From Molanna angustata (lineage: Eukaryota > Arthropoda > Insecta > Trichoptera > Molannidae), in assembly GCA_963576475.1 (NCBI GenBank), contig OY754968.1, positions 19,504,234 through 19,568,233 on the forward strand: DNA of 64,000 nucleotides, given 5' to 3'. The notes under the pieces are model-generated. The model did no database searches. It was not told where the DNA came from and worked only from the letters and a program-made list of their open reading frames with translations. How positions within the stretch are numbered: the stretch's first letter is position 1; every line of letters begins with the position of its first letter. The position numbers and the translations under genes are program-made. This document shows positions 44,500-55,659 of this stretch, piece after piece.

Positions 44500-44838
44500 G
44501 GGGGTAAGTCTGGTCAATCGGCGGAATCAAAACCATCCATGTTTACTCATATCATGTATATAATATATAGGTACCTATATACACAGAAGACTTCAACTTT
44601 AACTTTTAACCTAATTATTGTATTATTCATTTTATTTACTACTAAATTAAGTGAAATTGTACCTGCATAACATATTATTATACTTGTTAAAAAGGATTTT
44701 TAATAAATAAATAAAAATAATTATCTTATGGATTTCTATAATATCTTAAGACATTATAGAACTCCATAAGATAATTATATCCATTATATGGGTAAACATG
44801 GATGGTTTGATTCCGCCGGTTGAACAGACTTGCCCCCC
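44500..44838. mobile_element. Fold-back MITE family G, copy 2
   Basis: The arms GGGGTAAGTCTGGTCAATCG (44501-44520) and its inverse (about 44815-44836) continue through GGCGGAATCAAAACCATCCA and TGTTTACTCATAT against ATGGGTAAACATGGATGG, over 45 bp each. The inner palindrome TATGGATTTCTATAATATCT / AGAACTCCATAAGATAATTA matches copy 1. It carries about 135 bp of extra interior sequence compared with copy 1, with an AATAAATAAATAAA end that suggests a nested retroelement tail. Confidence 0.85.
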
Positions 44839-44921
44839 TGATCTAGACAAAAAACATCAAAATAAGTAGGTAAGTTATAGGTATTATTGTTAAAGTACCA
44901 TGTATAATGTTTCCCAGAAGC

Positions 44922-45320
<399 letters not shown>

Positions 45321-45464
45321 TAAAACGTAAACAACGATCATGAAAGAGAGGTGGTGATACGTAGGGATGATTACTGCATTGTGACTGTATGCCACCAACT
45401 TAGCATATTGGTCACAGTAGCTTTAACAACGCAGGTGTATTGAAGAGGGTATATACCTAATCTA

Positions 45465-45910
45465 GTGACAGAAAACATGATATATAAAAATCGCATAATA
45501 CACTATGAAGTTATGTGCTAGTAAAGGTAACTATCGTGTGCGTTAAAAAGGGTTTATACGTGATTTAAATTATCACAAACTCAATATGTGTTGATTTTTC
45601 GCATTTTATGAACAAACATTACATGAAATGAAAAAATTTAATCGGTCATTCACTTTGATATTATACACTCTCTAAGCATATAAAAGATGTATTTCTTTTC
45701 GACACATAGTTATGGAGTAATTTTAAAAAAATGTTGTAAAAAAGGATATTTTCAACATATTTTTTAGGGGAATTATGGTTGAATTTTACAATTGTGTGGC
45801 GAACATTCACTAGATAAATGTTGAAAATACTTATAGTACTTTTTCTAGAAATATACTGTTTAACATACATATTTGAGGAATTTGATTTGAAATTGGGGTG
45901 TTTAGGTTTA
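45465..45910 (+). repeat. Interspersed repeat F, copy 2
   Basis: Colinear with 12705-13125 (see that entry): AACATGATATATAAAAATCG, GGTAACTATCGTGTGCG, CATATAAAAGATGTATTTCT, AGGGGAATTATGGTTGAATT and GGGGTGTTTAGGTTTAAA. No coding and no terminal inverted repeats found. Confidence 0.65.
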
Positions 45911-46513
45911 AATGGCCCCTGAAGTAACGATTCTCCTCTCTTTCACGTTATAAGGAAAACAATCAACGGCTAAATGTTGTAAAATATTTATTTTATTTTA
46001 TTTCATGTATTTATAACGCATATTATAAATAAACATTATCTTTCTAGCAGTCCTCCTACATATTAACTTTAACTATGCCAAATATAACACTCATCTTGCT
46101 GACAAAATGATCAGAAGTTTTCGCTTCACGTACCTATTATTAATTATTAATAACTGCCTGCGCATATTACTTAGCTTCTAAAATTAACAGTGTTAAAAAT
46201 AAATTTTGGTCAAATACAGTAAAGCGTTGGCCACACAGTGCTCATTTTTTTGATTTAATATTAAATATACCAAAATGTTATTTTTTTCGTGAGCTTGAGT
46301 GGAACAATTTCTTAATTTGGTAATAACTTAGCAAAATGTACGTAATTATTTTTATAAAATTGCATCGCATTATATTATTAATATTAAAGTGAGATATCAC
46401 TATAATGTATTATAATTATTATTAGGTGAGGCCGTATTAAATTTGCTGTAGGTAACATCGGTAGAAATATAGGAATATCGTAGTACCTAATAAGTTAGTT
46501 CGCTAATTACAAG
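45911..46513. other. No gene; possible MITE D terminus fragment
   Basis: AGTAAAGCGTTGGCCACACA (46220-46239) matches the outer end of MITE D but no body follows. Otherwise A/T-rich. Confidence 0.4.
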
Positions 46514-46774
46514 ATGAAAAGCGATTATTTAATTCATTTGACGAGGAGATACCAGATTGGACGGGATGTGATTGCACAGAGCAGTTTATTGGGAGAATGA
46601 ATCGTTTGTCTTATTCGCAAGTATGTCATTTCAGCAAGGCGCTTCATTGACAACGAGGGTGGAGGGGACCATATAAAGAAACATAAAATTGATACTACAG
46701 AGGCTGGCCAGATTATTAGACTCACTGAAGAATTAGAACAAATCTGCGAGAAATATTCGTGGAACACTGAATGA
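46514..46774 (+). pseudogene. Unassigned coding-like remnant with one stop
   Basis: From an ATG at 46514 the frame runs 28 codons (MKSDYLIHLTRRYQIGRDVI, AQSSLLGE) to a TGA. It then continues 57 codons (IVCLIRKYVISARRFIDNEG, GGDHIKKHKIDTTEAGQIIR, LTEELEQICEKYSWNTE) to a TGA at 46772-46774. Composition is balanced, and the mix of charged and hydrophobic residues looks protein-like. I do not recognise the family. It lies just before a LINE fragment in the opposite orientation, so it may be a transposon ORF or a decayed host exon. The overlapping minus frame is open too, which weakens the call. Confidence 0.35.
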
Positions 46775-46837
46775 AGCAAAATAATTTCTAATTTTTGTAA
46801 TGATGAATGTATATTTATCAATATCAGTACCGATTTT

Positions 46838-46995
46838 TCTTCGTCTTCTTTTTGTGCCATAGCGGGACTCCCGACGTCGGCTACCACTCTGGCATAGGCA
46901 TCTCTGTCTTTAGCTTACCGGGACAGTTCCACCACTCTGTGGACTCCGGTCCGGTCCTGTATGGATTCCCTGATGATTCAGCCGAGACTTTTCTT
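46838..46995 (-). pseudogene. LINE C-terminal fragment
   Basis: Minus strand: KDRDAYARVVADVGSPAMAQ followed by KEDEE. The words resemble the AQDREAxxxVVxxVGxP end of the LINE in the Tigger element (31616-31680), which ends in VVVNVGGT. Upstream (46900-46995) is decayed. Confidence 0.6.
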
Positions 46996-47278
46996 ACTTT
47001 ATATTATTTTTCACTTTTTTATGGCATTTGGACATTTTCGACGTGACTTTTAAGAAAAAAATCGTATACCGATTGTTTTGTTTTTAAGACATTTGTGATT
47101 TTGTTATTGTTTGTCTTGATTGATAAATGCCGGTTCATATTATTTTACGCGTTCAAAACGACATTTAAAACTGACCTAACGGTCTAAAAATAACATAAAA
47201 GAAGAAGAAGAAGAAAATTTAATTATTGTTAATTTCATTTAATGATTCGGCGGATATTTTGTGGTAGTTAATAATAAT
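46996..47278. other. No gene; AAGAAGAAG run
   Basis: A short LINE-tail-like run AAGAAGAAGAAGAAGAAA is at 47200-47216 on the plus strand. Nothing else is supported. Confidence 0.4.
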
Positions 47279-47442
47279 CATATTTGAATTATAATATAGA
47301 CTGTTTGTGAGTCACTTCGCGACATGTTTCGGAAGCGCTATCCTTCCATCGACCGGCGTGTCGAGACGAAACATGTCGCGAAGTGACTCACAAAAAAGTG
47401 GTTTATAGCTAGTCTATATTATTACACCTAATTCAAATATGG
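47279..47442. repeat. Palindromic element, 28-bp perfect core arms
   Basis: The core arms TTTGTGAGTCACTTCGCGAC plus ATGTTTCG (47304-47331) and their exact complement (47367-47394) flank a 35-base loop that contains GACCGGCGTGTCGAGAC. Outer arms (ATATTTGAATTATAATATAG, and ATATTATTACACCTAATTCA on the other side) pair less perfectly. It may be a solo pair of Penelope-like termini, since GACATGTTTCG-type words are seen there, but no nuclease or hammerhead core is evident. Confidence 0.8.
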
Positions 47443-47589
47443 TTATTGTTAATTGTTTATAATTGTCCTAAAAACTAAAAAATGAGAAAAAATATAAATG
47501 ATTAAATAAAAGTAATATATGTATTTACTGCATTTTCACATTCCCCTGAATATGTTTCACAAATAACCGTATTAATTTTTCAGTGAGTA
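47443..47589. other. No feature seen
   Basis: A/T-rich spacer. Confidence 0.3.
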
Positions 47590-47905
47590 ATAATATAGCG
47601 GGCCTCTGTAGGATGCTGATCTGAGAGATATTGCCGAGATGAACGGCCCTCAGCCAGCCTTAATACATCATTAACAATCACGATCATTTTTTCGATCGCC
47701 ATCGGACCGGGTCGATCTCTTCCGCTCCCCTCCCCCCACCCCCCTCTCACCCCCACACGCTGCTTCCCCGCCCAACCCTTATTTATTGCCTATTAGTGGA
47801 TCCCAGAGGCCGCGGGACCGTTTCATCTTTACCCCTTTTTGTTTTATGCCGCTGATTGCCGCCGTTAAGCGCTAACTGAAGCAAATTTCAATTCGAGACG
47901 AGCAG
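47590..47905. promoter_or_regulatory. GC-rich unique stretch, possible regulatory DNA
   Basis: The most GC-rich block in the window. It contains GATCGCCATCGGACCGGGTC, a C-rich strand (CCCCTCCCCCCACCCCCCTC, 47726-47746) and CCCAGAGGCCGCGGGACCG. No open frame, no repeat match and no TATA signal were identified. CpG words are frequent compared with the surroundings. A distal promoter or enhancer is possible. The C-tract could also favour G-quadruplex on the minus strand. Confidence 0.3.
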
Positions 47906-48404
47906 ATGCAAAAAACGCGTTACTTCATAAAAAAAACTCACACTCCGTACTGTCCGTTTGGGTGATTCTGTATTGTTTTTGGTGCGGTGGTGTCTGCCTG
48001 TTCTGATTATTTTCTTATTGTGTATGGCCTTTAGTAGGATCCGATAGCAATTGCGAGGCGTGACCCGGTGTGAGAAAATAACCGACGCATTTTTATTATG
48101 AACATTTCTTTATATCAGCCGAACTAATTATCTCAATTGAAGATCAATAATATAATGTTTCGGTGAATTATGTGCGTTGACACCATTTTTTATCCAATGG
48201 GAGGTTATTTTTTACCATATACACGTTGCTGTGTGTATCGTGTACCTAGGTAATTATAGGTGAGACAGTCAAATTAGTGTTACAAGGATCGTTTCCTATC
48301 GTCTACTATGAAATGGAGAGTCGTGATTTCGCAATTTTAAGCGTATTTTTTCACATCAATTTCTCAATGGGTTTTATGTAGATAGTGCATACTTTGAGTT
48401 TCTT
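47906..48404. other. No gene seen
   Basis: Moderate to A/T-rich, nothing supported. Confidence 0.4.
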
Positions 48405-48650
48405 ACTAAAAAAGGAATATTTATCCATGAACACCTTATTCCGATTTCCTCTCCTTGTCCATACCCTATCCTTTTTTGTTATGAAGTATTTTAATTTATT
48501 TTTATATTTTTTTTATTGTTATATTTTTGATGATGTGCCTACATGAACAATTTTGTCATACTTCGTAATCTGGTTGGTAGAAAGAAATTGCCTAAGCTAT
48601 TGTACAATATATTTGTATACCTATATTATAAATAAATAAATAAATATTCC
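48405..48650 (+). mobile_element. LINE L 3' end
   Basis: AAAAAAGGAATATTTATCCA, CCGATTTCCTCTCCTTGTCC, CATACTTCGTAATCTGGTTG, AAAGAAATTGCCTAAGC and a TAAATAAATAAATA tail. The 'GGCAATAAGCCCGCCAGT' block is mostly deleted. Confidence 0.82.
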
Positions 48651-48761
48651 ATAGTAGTGGAGACAAATCAATTTTCTGTAGATTTTGCAAGACAATCAAT
48701 ATGGAAACCACAACAAACTAAAAAAAAAACATAATTTTGGAAGACGGAAAAAGAACGGTAG

Positions 48762-48866
48762 ATAGTGGTGAGAAAAAAGGGCGGTCTTGTACACCCGGTC
48801 TTGGTCATGATCATGCATTTAAAGGCACATATGCAGTCATGGTCTTGCAGGTCTTGCCACTATTAT
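48762..48866. mobile_element. Short hAT-like MITE, relative of 35047-35398
   Basis: TAGTGGTGAGAAAAAAGGG at the left and the inverse of GTCTTGCCACTA at the right, with internal CCGGTCTTGGTCATG and CATGGTCTTGCAGG words in common with the longer element. Boundaries are approximate. Confidence 0.5.
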
Positions 48867-49589
48867 TATTTTTGTGCATTTCAGTTATTACAATGAAATA
48901 TGACAAACAACTCCAGTATATACTATCATGTCGATCATGTGTCATGTAGTTAATCGATAACATTTTAATCTAAAATACATAATTAATATGTTTGTAAATT
49001 TTTTTCGAGATATTGAACAAAAATTTTTTTACATCATTCTGATAAGTATTTTTGTATTTTTTTCGTACACTCATTTTGAACCTATGTGAATAGGTAAATA
49101 AATTTGGAAATGGAACATTGTGAACACGGTTACGAGTAGGTACTTTGCTTTGTGCTGATGATTGAAGTTGGATTATTATTTTTTGAACTTATATGAATTA
49201 AAATGAAGTAAAAGAGTATGTATTGACAGGATATTAAACCGAACTATAATATTCGTTGGTACTTACTAAGATATAGCTACGAAGTGATCATAAATTGTGG
49301 TCTTAATTTAGTGAAAATTTGATGATTTCCTGGATTTTTGGTCAACAGTCTTAATTTAGTTATTAAAAATATAACGGAAACAGATGACTGGCGATACTTA
49401 CAACATAATATTATTACATATTTTAAATAGGTACATACATACACATACATATACTAACTGAACAGTGTATCGCAGAAGTTGTCAACCTTTCACTTGTGTT
49501 TGCCTAAGCACGAACTTGTATGATTGGAGATCAATAAAATAATTATCAAACATAAATATTTGAAAATATTGTGTATTTTCTTTACTTTT
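48867..49589. other. No gene seen
   Basis: A/T-rich, nothing supported. Confidence 0.4.
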
Positions 49590-49593
49590 TTAA

Positions 49594-49754
49594 AGGGGCG
49601 ACTGCTGCCAACGTACCAATTTTTTCAGTTTTATATTGCATCATTACTACAAAACGAATAATATTTCTTAACTTGTTTTTTTAATAACGATTTGATTAGT
49701 GATAATGATGGAATAGTAAATTGAAAAATAGGTACGCTGGCAGCAGTCGCCCCC
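49594..49754. mobile_element. 161-bp MITE flanked by TTAA
   Basis: The left AGGGGCGACTGCTGCCAACG and the inverse of the right end (GGGGGCGACTGCTGCCAGCG) agree at all but two of the first 20 positions and go on for about 30 bp. TTAA is present at 49590-49593 and 49755-49758. TTAA duplication is the mark of piggyBac-type transposition, so this may be a piggyBac-derived MITE, although the tip is not the usual CCY. No coding. Confidence 0.75.
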
Positions 49755-49758
49755 TTAA

Positions 49759-50702
49759 ACAAACAAATACAAAAAAAAGAAATAGAAATAAAAATTATTC
49801 AATTATGACGTATATCAACAGAGAAAGAACCGATCGCTTCGAAAACGGTATTGTCGAATAACTCACTCACGGTTTAAACAAAGTGAATAAAATAAAAAAA
49901 TAAAAATTCTCAGAATCATGTAAAATTTTTCAAATTGTATAGGTACATAGCATAACTTCAAAACTTAAAATTATAGCAAAAAACACAAAAAGAAAATTGA
50001 ATGTAAATTTTTCATTTATTTGCCAAGTTCATGGAAAGTATATACCTAATTATATAATACCTATTGTTACAAAGATATATTCATTCTTAAAAAAAAAACT
50101 GAGGAAAATTGTATTTTATCAGATGATGCTGATGTTTTAGGGTTTTTAAACCAGAAATTTATTAAAAAATACTGTTTCTAACAACACTGGTAAGTCGAGA
50201 GAAATTGGCATTTGGCAATAAACTGGCAATTAGATACCTACCTTCCTATATTTATTTTATTAAAGATATTGATAAGTCAGGGTTATTCGTTTTGAACAAG
50301 ATGTAGATACCGATTACGTTGCTAACTCTTTGGTATGGAATATTTTTTTGTCGAATTGTAATAATTAATATTTATTTGTCACGCTCACCACAGGTTGACG
50401 ACACCTGGTGATGTATGTACCCAGGTACGTACCGATCTACCAATTTGATATTGTGTGTTGCGCATTTATAAATTTGAATATTCCAATAAAAATATCGTTT
50501 GTCATAAATTATTGACGGTGGTGTCAATACAGGACTGTTATTTTATAATATACGATCTTATTGCATTTCATAAGACAGGTGAGGAACACCACAACACAAG
50601 ACATCATCTATATTGGTAGTATAGTGTTTCAACTAGGTTACTCAGGGCCGGATCTATAACTGCCAGCGCCTTCTTCTCTTGAAAATCAATATATATTTTT
50701 TA
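49759..50702. other. No gene seen
   Basis: A/T-rich. CCACAGGTTGACGACACCTG (50389-50408) has a CAGGT/ACCTG inverted pair, probably chance. Confidence 0.4.
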
Positions 50703-50858
50703 AAAAAAGAATGAAAATGTTCTTGTAACAAGTACATATACATCCTCATACATTCCCTAAACTAAGAATAAATGCTTGTGCTATAGGTGAACGAAATTAG
50801 CGTGGCAGGACTCGAACTCTAACCCAGTGCGCTAACCGCTCTGCCACCACCTTTATTT
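50703..50858 (-). mobile_element. SINE family S1 with head deletion
   Basis: Minus strand: GGTGGTGGCAGAGCGGTTAG, CGCACTGGGTTAGAGTTCGA, CCTGCCACGCTAATTTCG, CTATAGCACAAGCATTTATT and AGGGAATGTATGAGGATG. The anticodon-arm region is missing about 20 bases compared with 52036-52218. Confidence 0.85.
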
Positions 50859-50904
50859 ACTGTGTATTATTTCATTTTATTGCTTGTGTAGCTATTTAGT
50901 TTTT

Positions 50905-51097
50905 TTTATATTTGTATTTTTATATTTGTATATTTATATTTGTATTTTTATATTTGTATTTTTATATCTGTATTTATATATTTGTATTTTTATATTTGTA
51001 TTTTTATATTTATATTTGTATTTTTATATTTGTATTTTTATATCTATATTTATATATTTGTATTTTTATATTTGTATTTTTATATTTGTATTTATTA
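50905..51097 (+). repeat. 14-bp minisatellite TTTTTATATTTGTA
   Basis: About 13-14 units of TTTTTATATTTGTA with small variants (ATCTGTATTTA, TATATTTATA). The open frames across it are artefacts of the repeat (alternating F, Y, I, C, L residues). Confidence 0.95.
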
Positions 51098-51142
51098 TTA
51101 CTTTCAATCTGTTGCATTTGTGTAGAAACTCGTATTATTATC

Positions 51143-51265
51143 GGCCTTTGTGGCTCAGCTGGTTGGATATCTTGCTCTGGAGCGAAAGGTCCCGAGTTCG
51201 ATTATCGGTGTAGAAACAGTTTTCAATTTTGTTTTGAATCTGGATCTATGAAACGATAAATATCA
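51143..51265 (+). mobile_element. SINE family S3, tRNA-derived
   Basis: The head CCTTTGTGGCTCAGCTGGTT (box A) and CCCGAGTTCGATTATCGG (box B) is followed by AACAGTTTTCAATTTTGTTT and TGAATCTGGATCTATG. The body matches the reverse of 52768-52872 (AAAGTTTTTAATTGGGTTTA, AGTCTGGATCTGTG), so both belong to one family, distinct from S1 and S2. Not a functional tRNA: the acceptor stem does not pair. Confidence 0.7.
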
Positions 51266-51434
51266 TAAGTCTCATGAATATGGAAACTTGTTATTTAGTG
51301 CGTGTTGAATTCATATTTAACATAGTAACTGTTAATTGCCGGAGAAACAATACAAATGCCTATAAAAATAATATTAGGTAGATAAGTAGGTATAAATATA
51401 ATTTATTTATATTTTTAAAACTTTTCTTACATAT

Positions 51435-51606
51435 ACGTGGCAAATTTCTTGCCAAATGGCCATTTCCTTCCTAACTAACCAGTTTGTCCAGTCCAGAGCA
51501 GCGAGATTTTCGTGAGAAATGAATTTAAGAAAAATTGTCCTCTGCTGAGAAACGAACCCAAGAAACTAGCACTGTAGTCAAACGGTTTATCTCTTCGCGG
51601 CGGTCG
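51435..51606 (-). mobile_element. SINE family S2, near full length
   Basis: Minus strand: CGACCGCCGCGAAGAGATAA, GTTTGACTACAGTGCTAG, box B GGTTCGTTTCTCAGCAGAGG, CTTAAATTCATTTCTCACG, CTGGTTAGTTAGGAAGGAAA and GCAAGAAATTTGCCACG. It is more diverged than the copy at 6017-6230. Confidence 0.8.
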
Positions 51607-52035
51607 ACAACAGAAACATAAAATTCTTTGAATTGTTGAAAAAATAAATTGAATTCTAGCAGTAATTGAATTTAATTTAATAGTTTAAATCATAATTTCA
51701 ATTTAATGCTTTTTGCTGTACAAAAATAAGATAAATAAATAAATAATTATTTTTTAAGTAAATATTATTTTTCTATATTTTTATTTATTTTTATTTAATT
51801 TAATATTAATACACACAACAAATATATCATAATATGTTAACTGACTAATAACGCCCCACTAGGCAAAAGCCTGTTCTGGGACTGTTATTTTACACAGTTT
51901 AGTATCTTTATTCAGCTGTAATTTTCATATTTTCACATGCTATAAAAGAGTAAAAATTAGTTAGAAAAATATATATGTAAAATAAATGATAAAAATACAC
52001 AAAAATTATCAACTGTACAAAATATTAAAAAAAAT

Positions 52036-52218
52036 GGGTGGTGGTGGCAGAGCGGTCAGCGCGCTGGGCTAGCAACCCAGAGGTCGCGAGTTCGAATCCT
52101 GCCACGACCGATTTCCATTCACCTATAGTACAAGCATTTATGCTTAGTTTAGGGAATGTATAAGGATGTATATGTACTTGCTATACAAGGACATATTCAT
52201 TCTTTTTTAAAAAAAAAA
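52036..52218 (+). mobile_element. SINE family S1, best-preserved copy
   Basis: A tRNA-like head with box A (GGTGGCAGAGCGGTCAGC), an anticodon arm CTGGGCTAGCAACCCAG that pairs perfectly around an AGC triplet, and box B (GAGTTCGAATCC). The 5' GTGGTGG pairs with CCACGAC at 6 of 7 positions, so nearly the whole cloverleaf remains. The body is CGACCGATTTCCATTCACCT, GTACAAGCATTTATGCTTAG, AGGGAATGTATAAGGATG and ACAAGGACATATTCATTC with a T/A-rich tail. It is transcribed by RNA polymerase III if active, and needs a LINE partner. Confidence 0.92.
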
Positions 52219-52767
52219 AAATATAAATAGTCGGGATATGTGATTTATTTTTTCCGGTATATTTTTTCTATTATGTATATTTGGCGCCCAAGATTTCTTT
52301 ACGCCTGGTGTATTTGCACCATTGAATATATGTTGGATCCGACCCTGTATGTGATAACTAATTATGTGTAACAACTATGTAAGATATAAAACCCATGTAC
52401 CCAACATACCTGTACAGTTACATGATGTGCAACAAACTAACATTTTAAATTGTAATTAACATTTACGACTTAATTAATTGATGAAATTATTTTTCATGTT
52501 GTATTGTTCAATAACATAACAATATTATGTATAATGGTAGCATCACACGAAGGATCTAGGTAGGTATTATATACCTAATTTTAACCTTCTTAAGACATGT
52601 AACAACCTGTCACAAATCTAGATATTCCTGTATAAAACGAATTGGATACAATTTATTATTGAGCTAGGTGGGTATTTGTTATTTCTATTGATTATTTGGC
52701 AAATAACAGGTACCTACTATATCAAATATTAATTTACTTATGATAGCTTATAATATTTGCTGTCACA
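52219..52767. other. No gene seen
   Basis: A/T-rich, nothing supported. Confidence 0.4.
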
Positions 52768-52872
52768 CAGATCCAGACTTAAACCCAATTAAAAACTTTG
52801 TCTCCACCGGGAATCGAACAACAGACTTTTGGCTCAGAAGTGGGATGTTCAACCAAATCAGTCATGAAGAGT
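52768..52872 (-). mobile_element. SINE family S3, second copy
   Basis: Minus strand: ATGACTGATTTGGTTGAACA (box A side), CCCACTTCTGAGCCAAAAG, box B TGTTCGATTCCCGGTGGAGA, then CAAAGTTTTTAATTGGGTTT and AAGTCTGGATCTGTGTG. Confidence 0.72.
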
Positions 52873-53139
52873 ATTTGGTAATACTTCATTATAACAATAA
52901 TCCCTTACCTAATTTATTAAGCTGTTCAAAACATTTTAATTTGTATTGATAGATACCTACTTTGATTTTTTCTTATGTTAGTATTTCATTTGTGAAATAG
53001 TAGGTTAATTAATGATATAGTAGGTACCTACCTGTTTGTTTCCTGATAAATGAAATTAAACGTGAATTCTAAATTCGGACCAATATTGCCAAACGTATTT
53101 TTATAACATTCTGAAAGAGGAAAGCTTAAAAATCAGACG

Positions 53140-53215
53140 AACATGTATGACAGTATAATGTGGCGTTCGGTTCTCTCTGCCTACCTCGTGAGGGACATGA
53201 CGTGATGGAACGTAT
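53140..53215 (+). repeat. Dispersed ~90-bp module, stand-alone copy
   Basis: ATGTATGACAGTATAATGTG, GCGTTCGGTTCTCTCTGCC, TACCTCGTGAGGGACATG and ACGTGATGGAACGTATG. It matches 2830-2925 closely over the GCGTTCGGTTCTCTCTGCCT core. Confidence 0.6.
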
Positions 53216-55655
53216 GATGTATGATTTCAATTTAGCAAAACCTACACCAGTATTTCTATATATAATTTTCGTTTGATTGTAATTTATAATTAAAGATAGG
53301 TAAGTACATCGTATGTAGGTTCAATAATAATCGATTATAATTAGGTTTTTACGTCGCATCTTAAAACCGAATCTTGTTTAAAATGGCGTGTTACATGAAG
53401 CTATACTTTTATAATTGGAAATTCAAAGTGACTTCATTTGTTCCAATAGACTTTTTATAATTAAGAAAAACATACTTACATTCGATTAAAAATGAATTAT
53501 GTCTTATTTAGGTATCGGTTGATATTTAAGACATATGGCAGTGCTGTTGTATTTTAATGCTCATGATTGTAATTTATTCGACACCTTTGTTTTCTGAGTG
53601 GAATAGTTCTATGATGCGCCTCATCGCCCTTTGAGAATGTTCCATACGTTGTCCTTCTGATATATCTACGGCCTTGAATAACTCATACACATTTGATTGC
53701 CGATCTTCCATACACTATGGTGAAAAAATTATCGATGTTTTCATGCGTGGTTATACGTACTTTAGAACCATCCTTCACTAGGATCATCTTAATGTATATA
53801 TGATCAGCTGCCCATTGATTTTATTTAGAAAATAAATTAACAGGCTTCTTATTAACTGTTACCAAATTTGGATTAATTTCCACGTACGATAAATGTTCCA
53901 AAACAAATATCTTAGTGTGGCATGAAAATATACAACACAAATTTGTTTTAGTGGTCATTATAAAAAAATATATTTGCAACCTGTGAAATAATCACAGAAG
54001 TTAAACAAATTCTACATTATTATTTTATTATTTTAATTCACGTTTGGCATTGATTTACCTACGTCAAATGGTTTTTGATAACATCTGTTTTCCCGTTACT
54101 TGGCGACTGATTTAACATTCTGTGCACGATGAAATATTTTAAAGTTAGATACTCAACAATAATTATTGGAAAAATACCCGATATATTAATTAAAATAATA
54201 TATCCCATGAAGAGAATCGAAGTATGTACAATACACGTCTCGCTCTAGAGCATTCAGAATCACCCATAGTCCATAGTCTTCTTGTCAACATCCTTAGTTT
54301 TGAAGATATGATTTTTGACAGACAACGTTGAAATATGAAGTAACTATGCGATTTTTCAGTCAGTAAAAACATCAACAAGACCTTACCTACTTATTTTGTC
54401 TTTGAAATCATATGTACATTTTTGTTTGAAGGTTTTTTTATTCACCTGCTGCTAAAATCGGCATATCCCTAACAAGGTTAGCAGAGATAACCAAACTCCA
54501 TATTTTATATTTTCATTCAACATCATTTCATAATGTAGGTAAGTACCGTTCAAACTAATCATCTTTTTTTAGAAGACCTCGGCCTCTTATTCTTGGGGAT
54601 AAACTATTTAATAAAAGCCACTGTAATAAGTTTGAAAACTGCATACTTTGAGGGTAATAAAAATTTACATAATTTAAAAATAATTAATGTAATGTGAAGT
54701 TGGTCACTAGGTAGGTAACAAAAAAAGAATTGCAAGTTATATCTGGCGCATGCATTGGGCACCTGTTGAGCGAATATAATTGCGCACCTTCTTGTAATTT
54801 TATAACATTTCTGTCGACCAAAGCGGTTTTGTACGTACCTATAAGTCTTGACTGTAAGAGATTTAATATTATTCAAAAAATAAAAATACTACCGCAAAAT
54901 TCAAAATAACACGGTACATATTGGCTAAACTGTGTTTATGAACAATTCTTAACAAATTATGTATAGAAGTAAGTATCTATAACAGGTCCTGTATAGGTAC
55001 CTACTTTACATTTATCAATATATGTATAAGTAGGTTTAACTGTCTTTCATAAAAAAGTCCAAAACGTATTATTTGGCTCAAACTGTGTTCCAATTAAGGA
55101 TTTTTATTATAAAACATACACAGGGGTCAAGGAATTATTACAGTGGATAGTTTACGTTTTCTAGATGATCAGGAAATAACTGTATTTTTTCTCACAGATA
55201 CGTCTTCAATAAAATATTTATAATGGATAATACCAAGAGTATGAATTACATTATATTTGCAAGCATTCTATAAAATAATGACGAAATTGCACATTCCTTC
55301 ATAGAGGTTTGCTAATAAATTCTAAATATATTAATAGCATATTATATTTAATTTAGGTACAATAAAATCATCAATCTACAAACATAAAGATATATTGTGT
55401 ATGCATGGAATGTGCTTAGTTAAGTTCGCAATATTCATTTTTTTTTTCCTTTTCCCATATTTATAGTAGGGTCATTTCTCCTTGTGTTTCTTCTCTATGA
55501 CAATCTCTCTTGCACCATAGACTCATCCAGGTTCCTTATTCTTCATCATATTGGGTCAGGTGATTTGACTTATATATGAAGGTGGACTATCGTGGGAGGC
55601 AGAGGACCAGCTATCCTTCCATGTCTTCGGTGGCCTTCCTGGTTATTTCTTTCTA
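53216..55655. other. Long stretch with no supported gene
   Basis: Mostly A/T-rich. Bases 53600-53720 and 55480-55640 are more balanced (TGAGAATGTTCCATACGTTG; GGACTATCGTGGGAGGCAGA) and may be old LINE pieces, but no motif order could be confirmed. Confidence 0.35.
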
Positions 55656-55659
55656 TTAA

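Noticed and set aside
51143..51215. Functional tRNA gene
   Set aside because: Box A and B are present but the acceptor arms do not pair, and the downstream body matches another SINE copy at 52768-52872.
50884..51259. Overlapping 61-115-codon frames rich in F, Y, I, C
   Set aside because: Translation of a 14-bp minisatellite in several frames.
52036..52110. Functional tRNA-Ala gene (AGC anticodon arm)
   Set aside because: The cloverleaf is followed by the S1 body and tail found in many dispersed copies, so it is a SINE head and not a tRNA gene.
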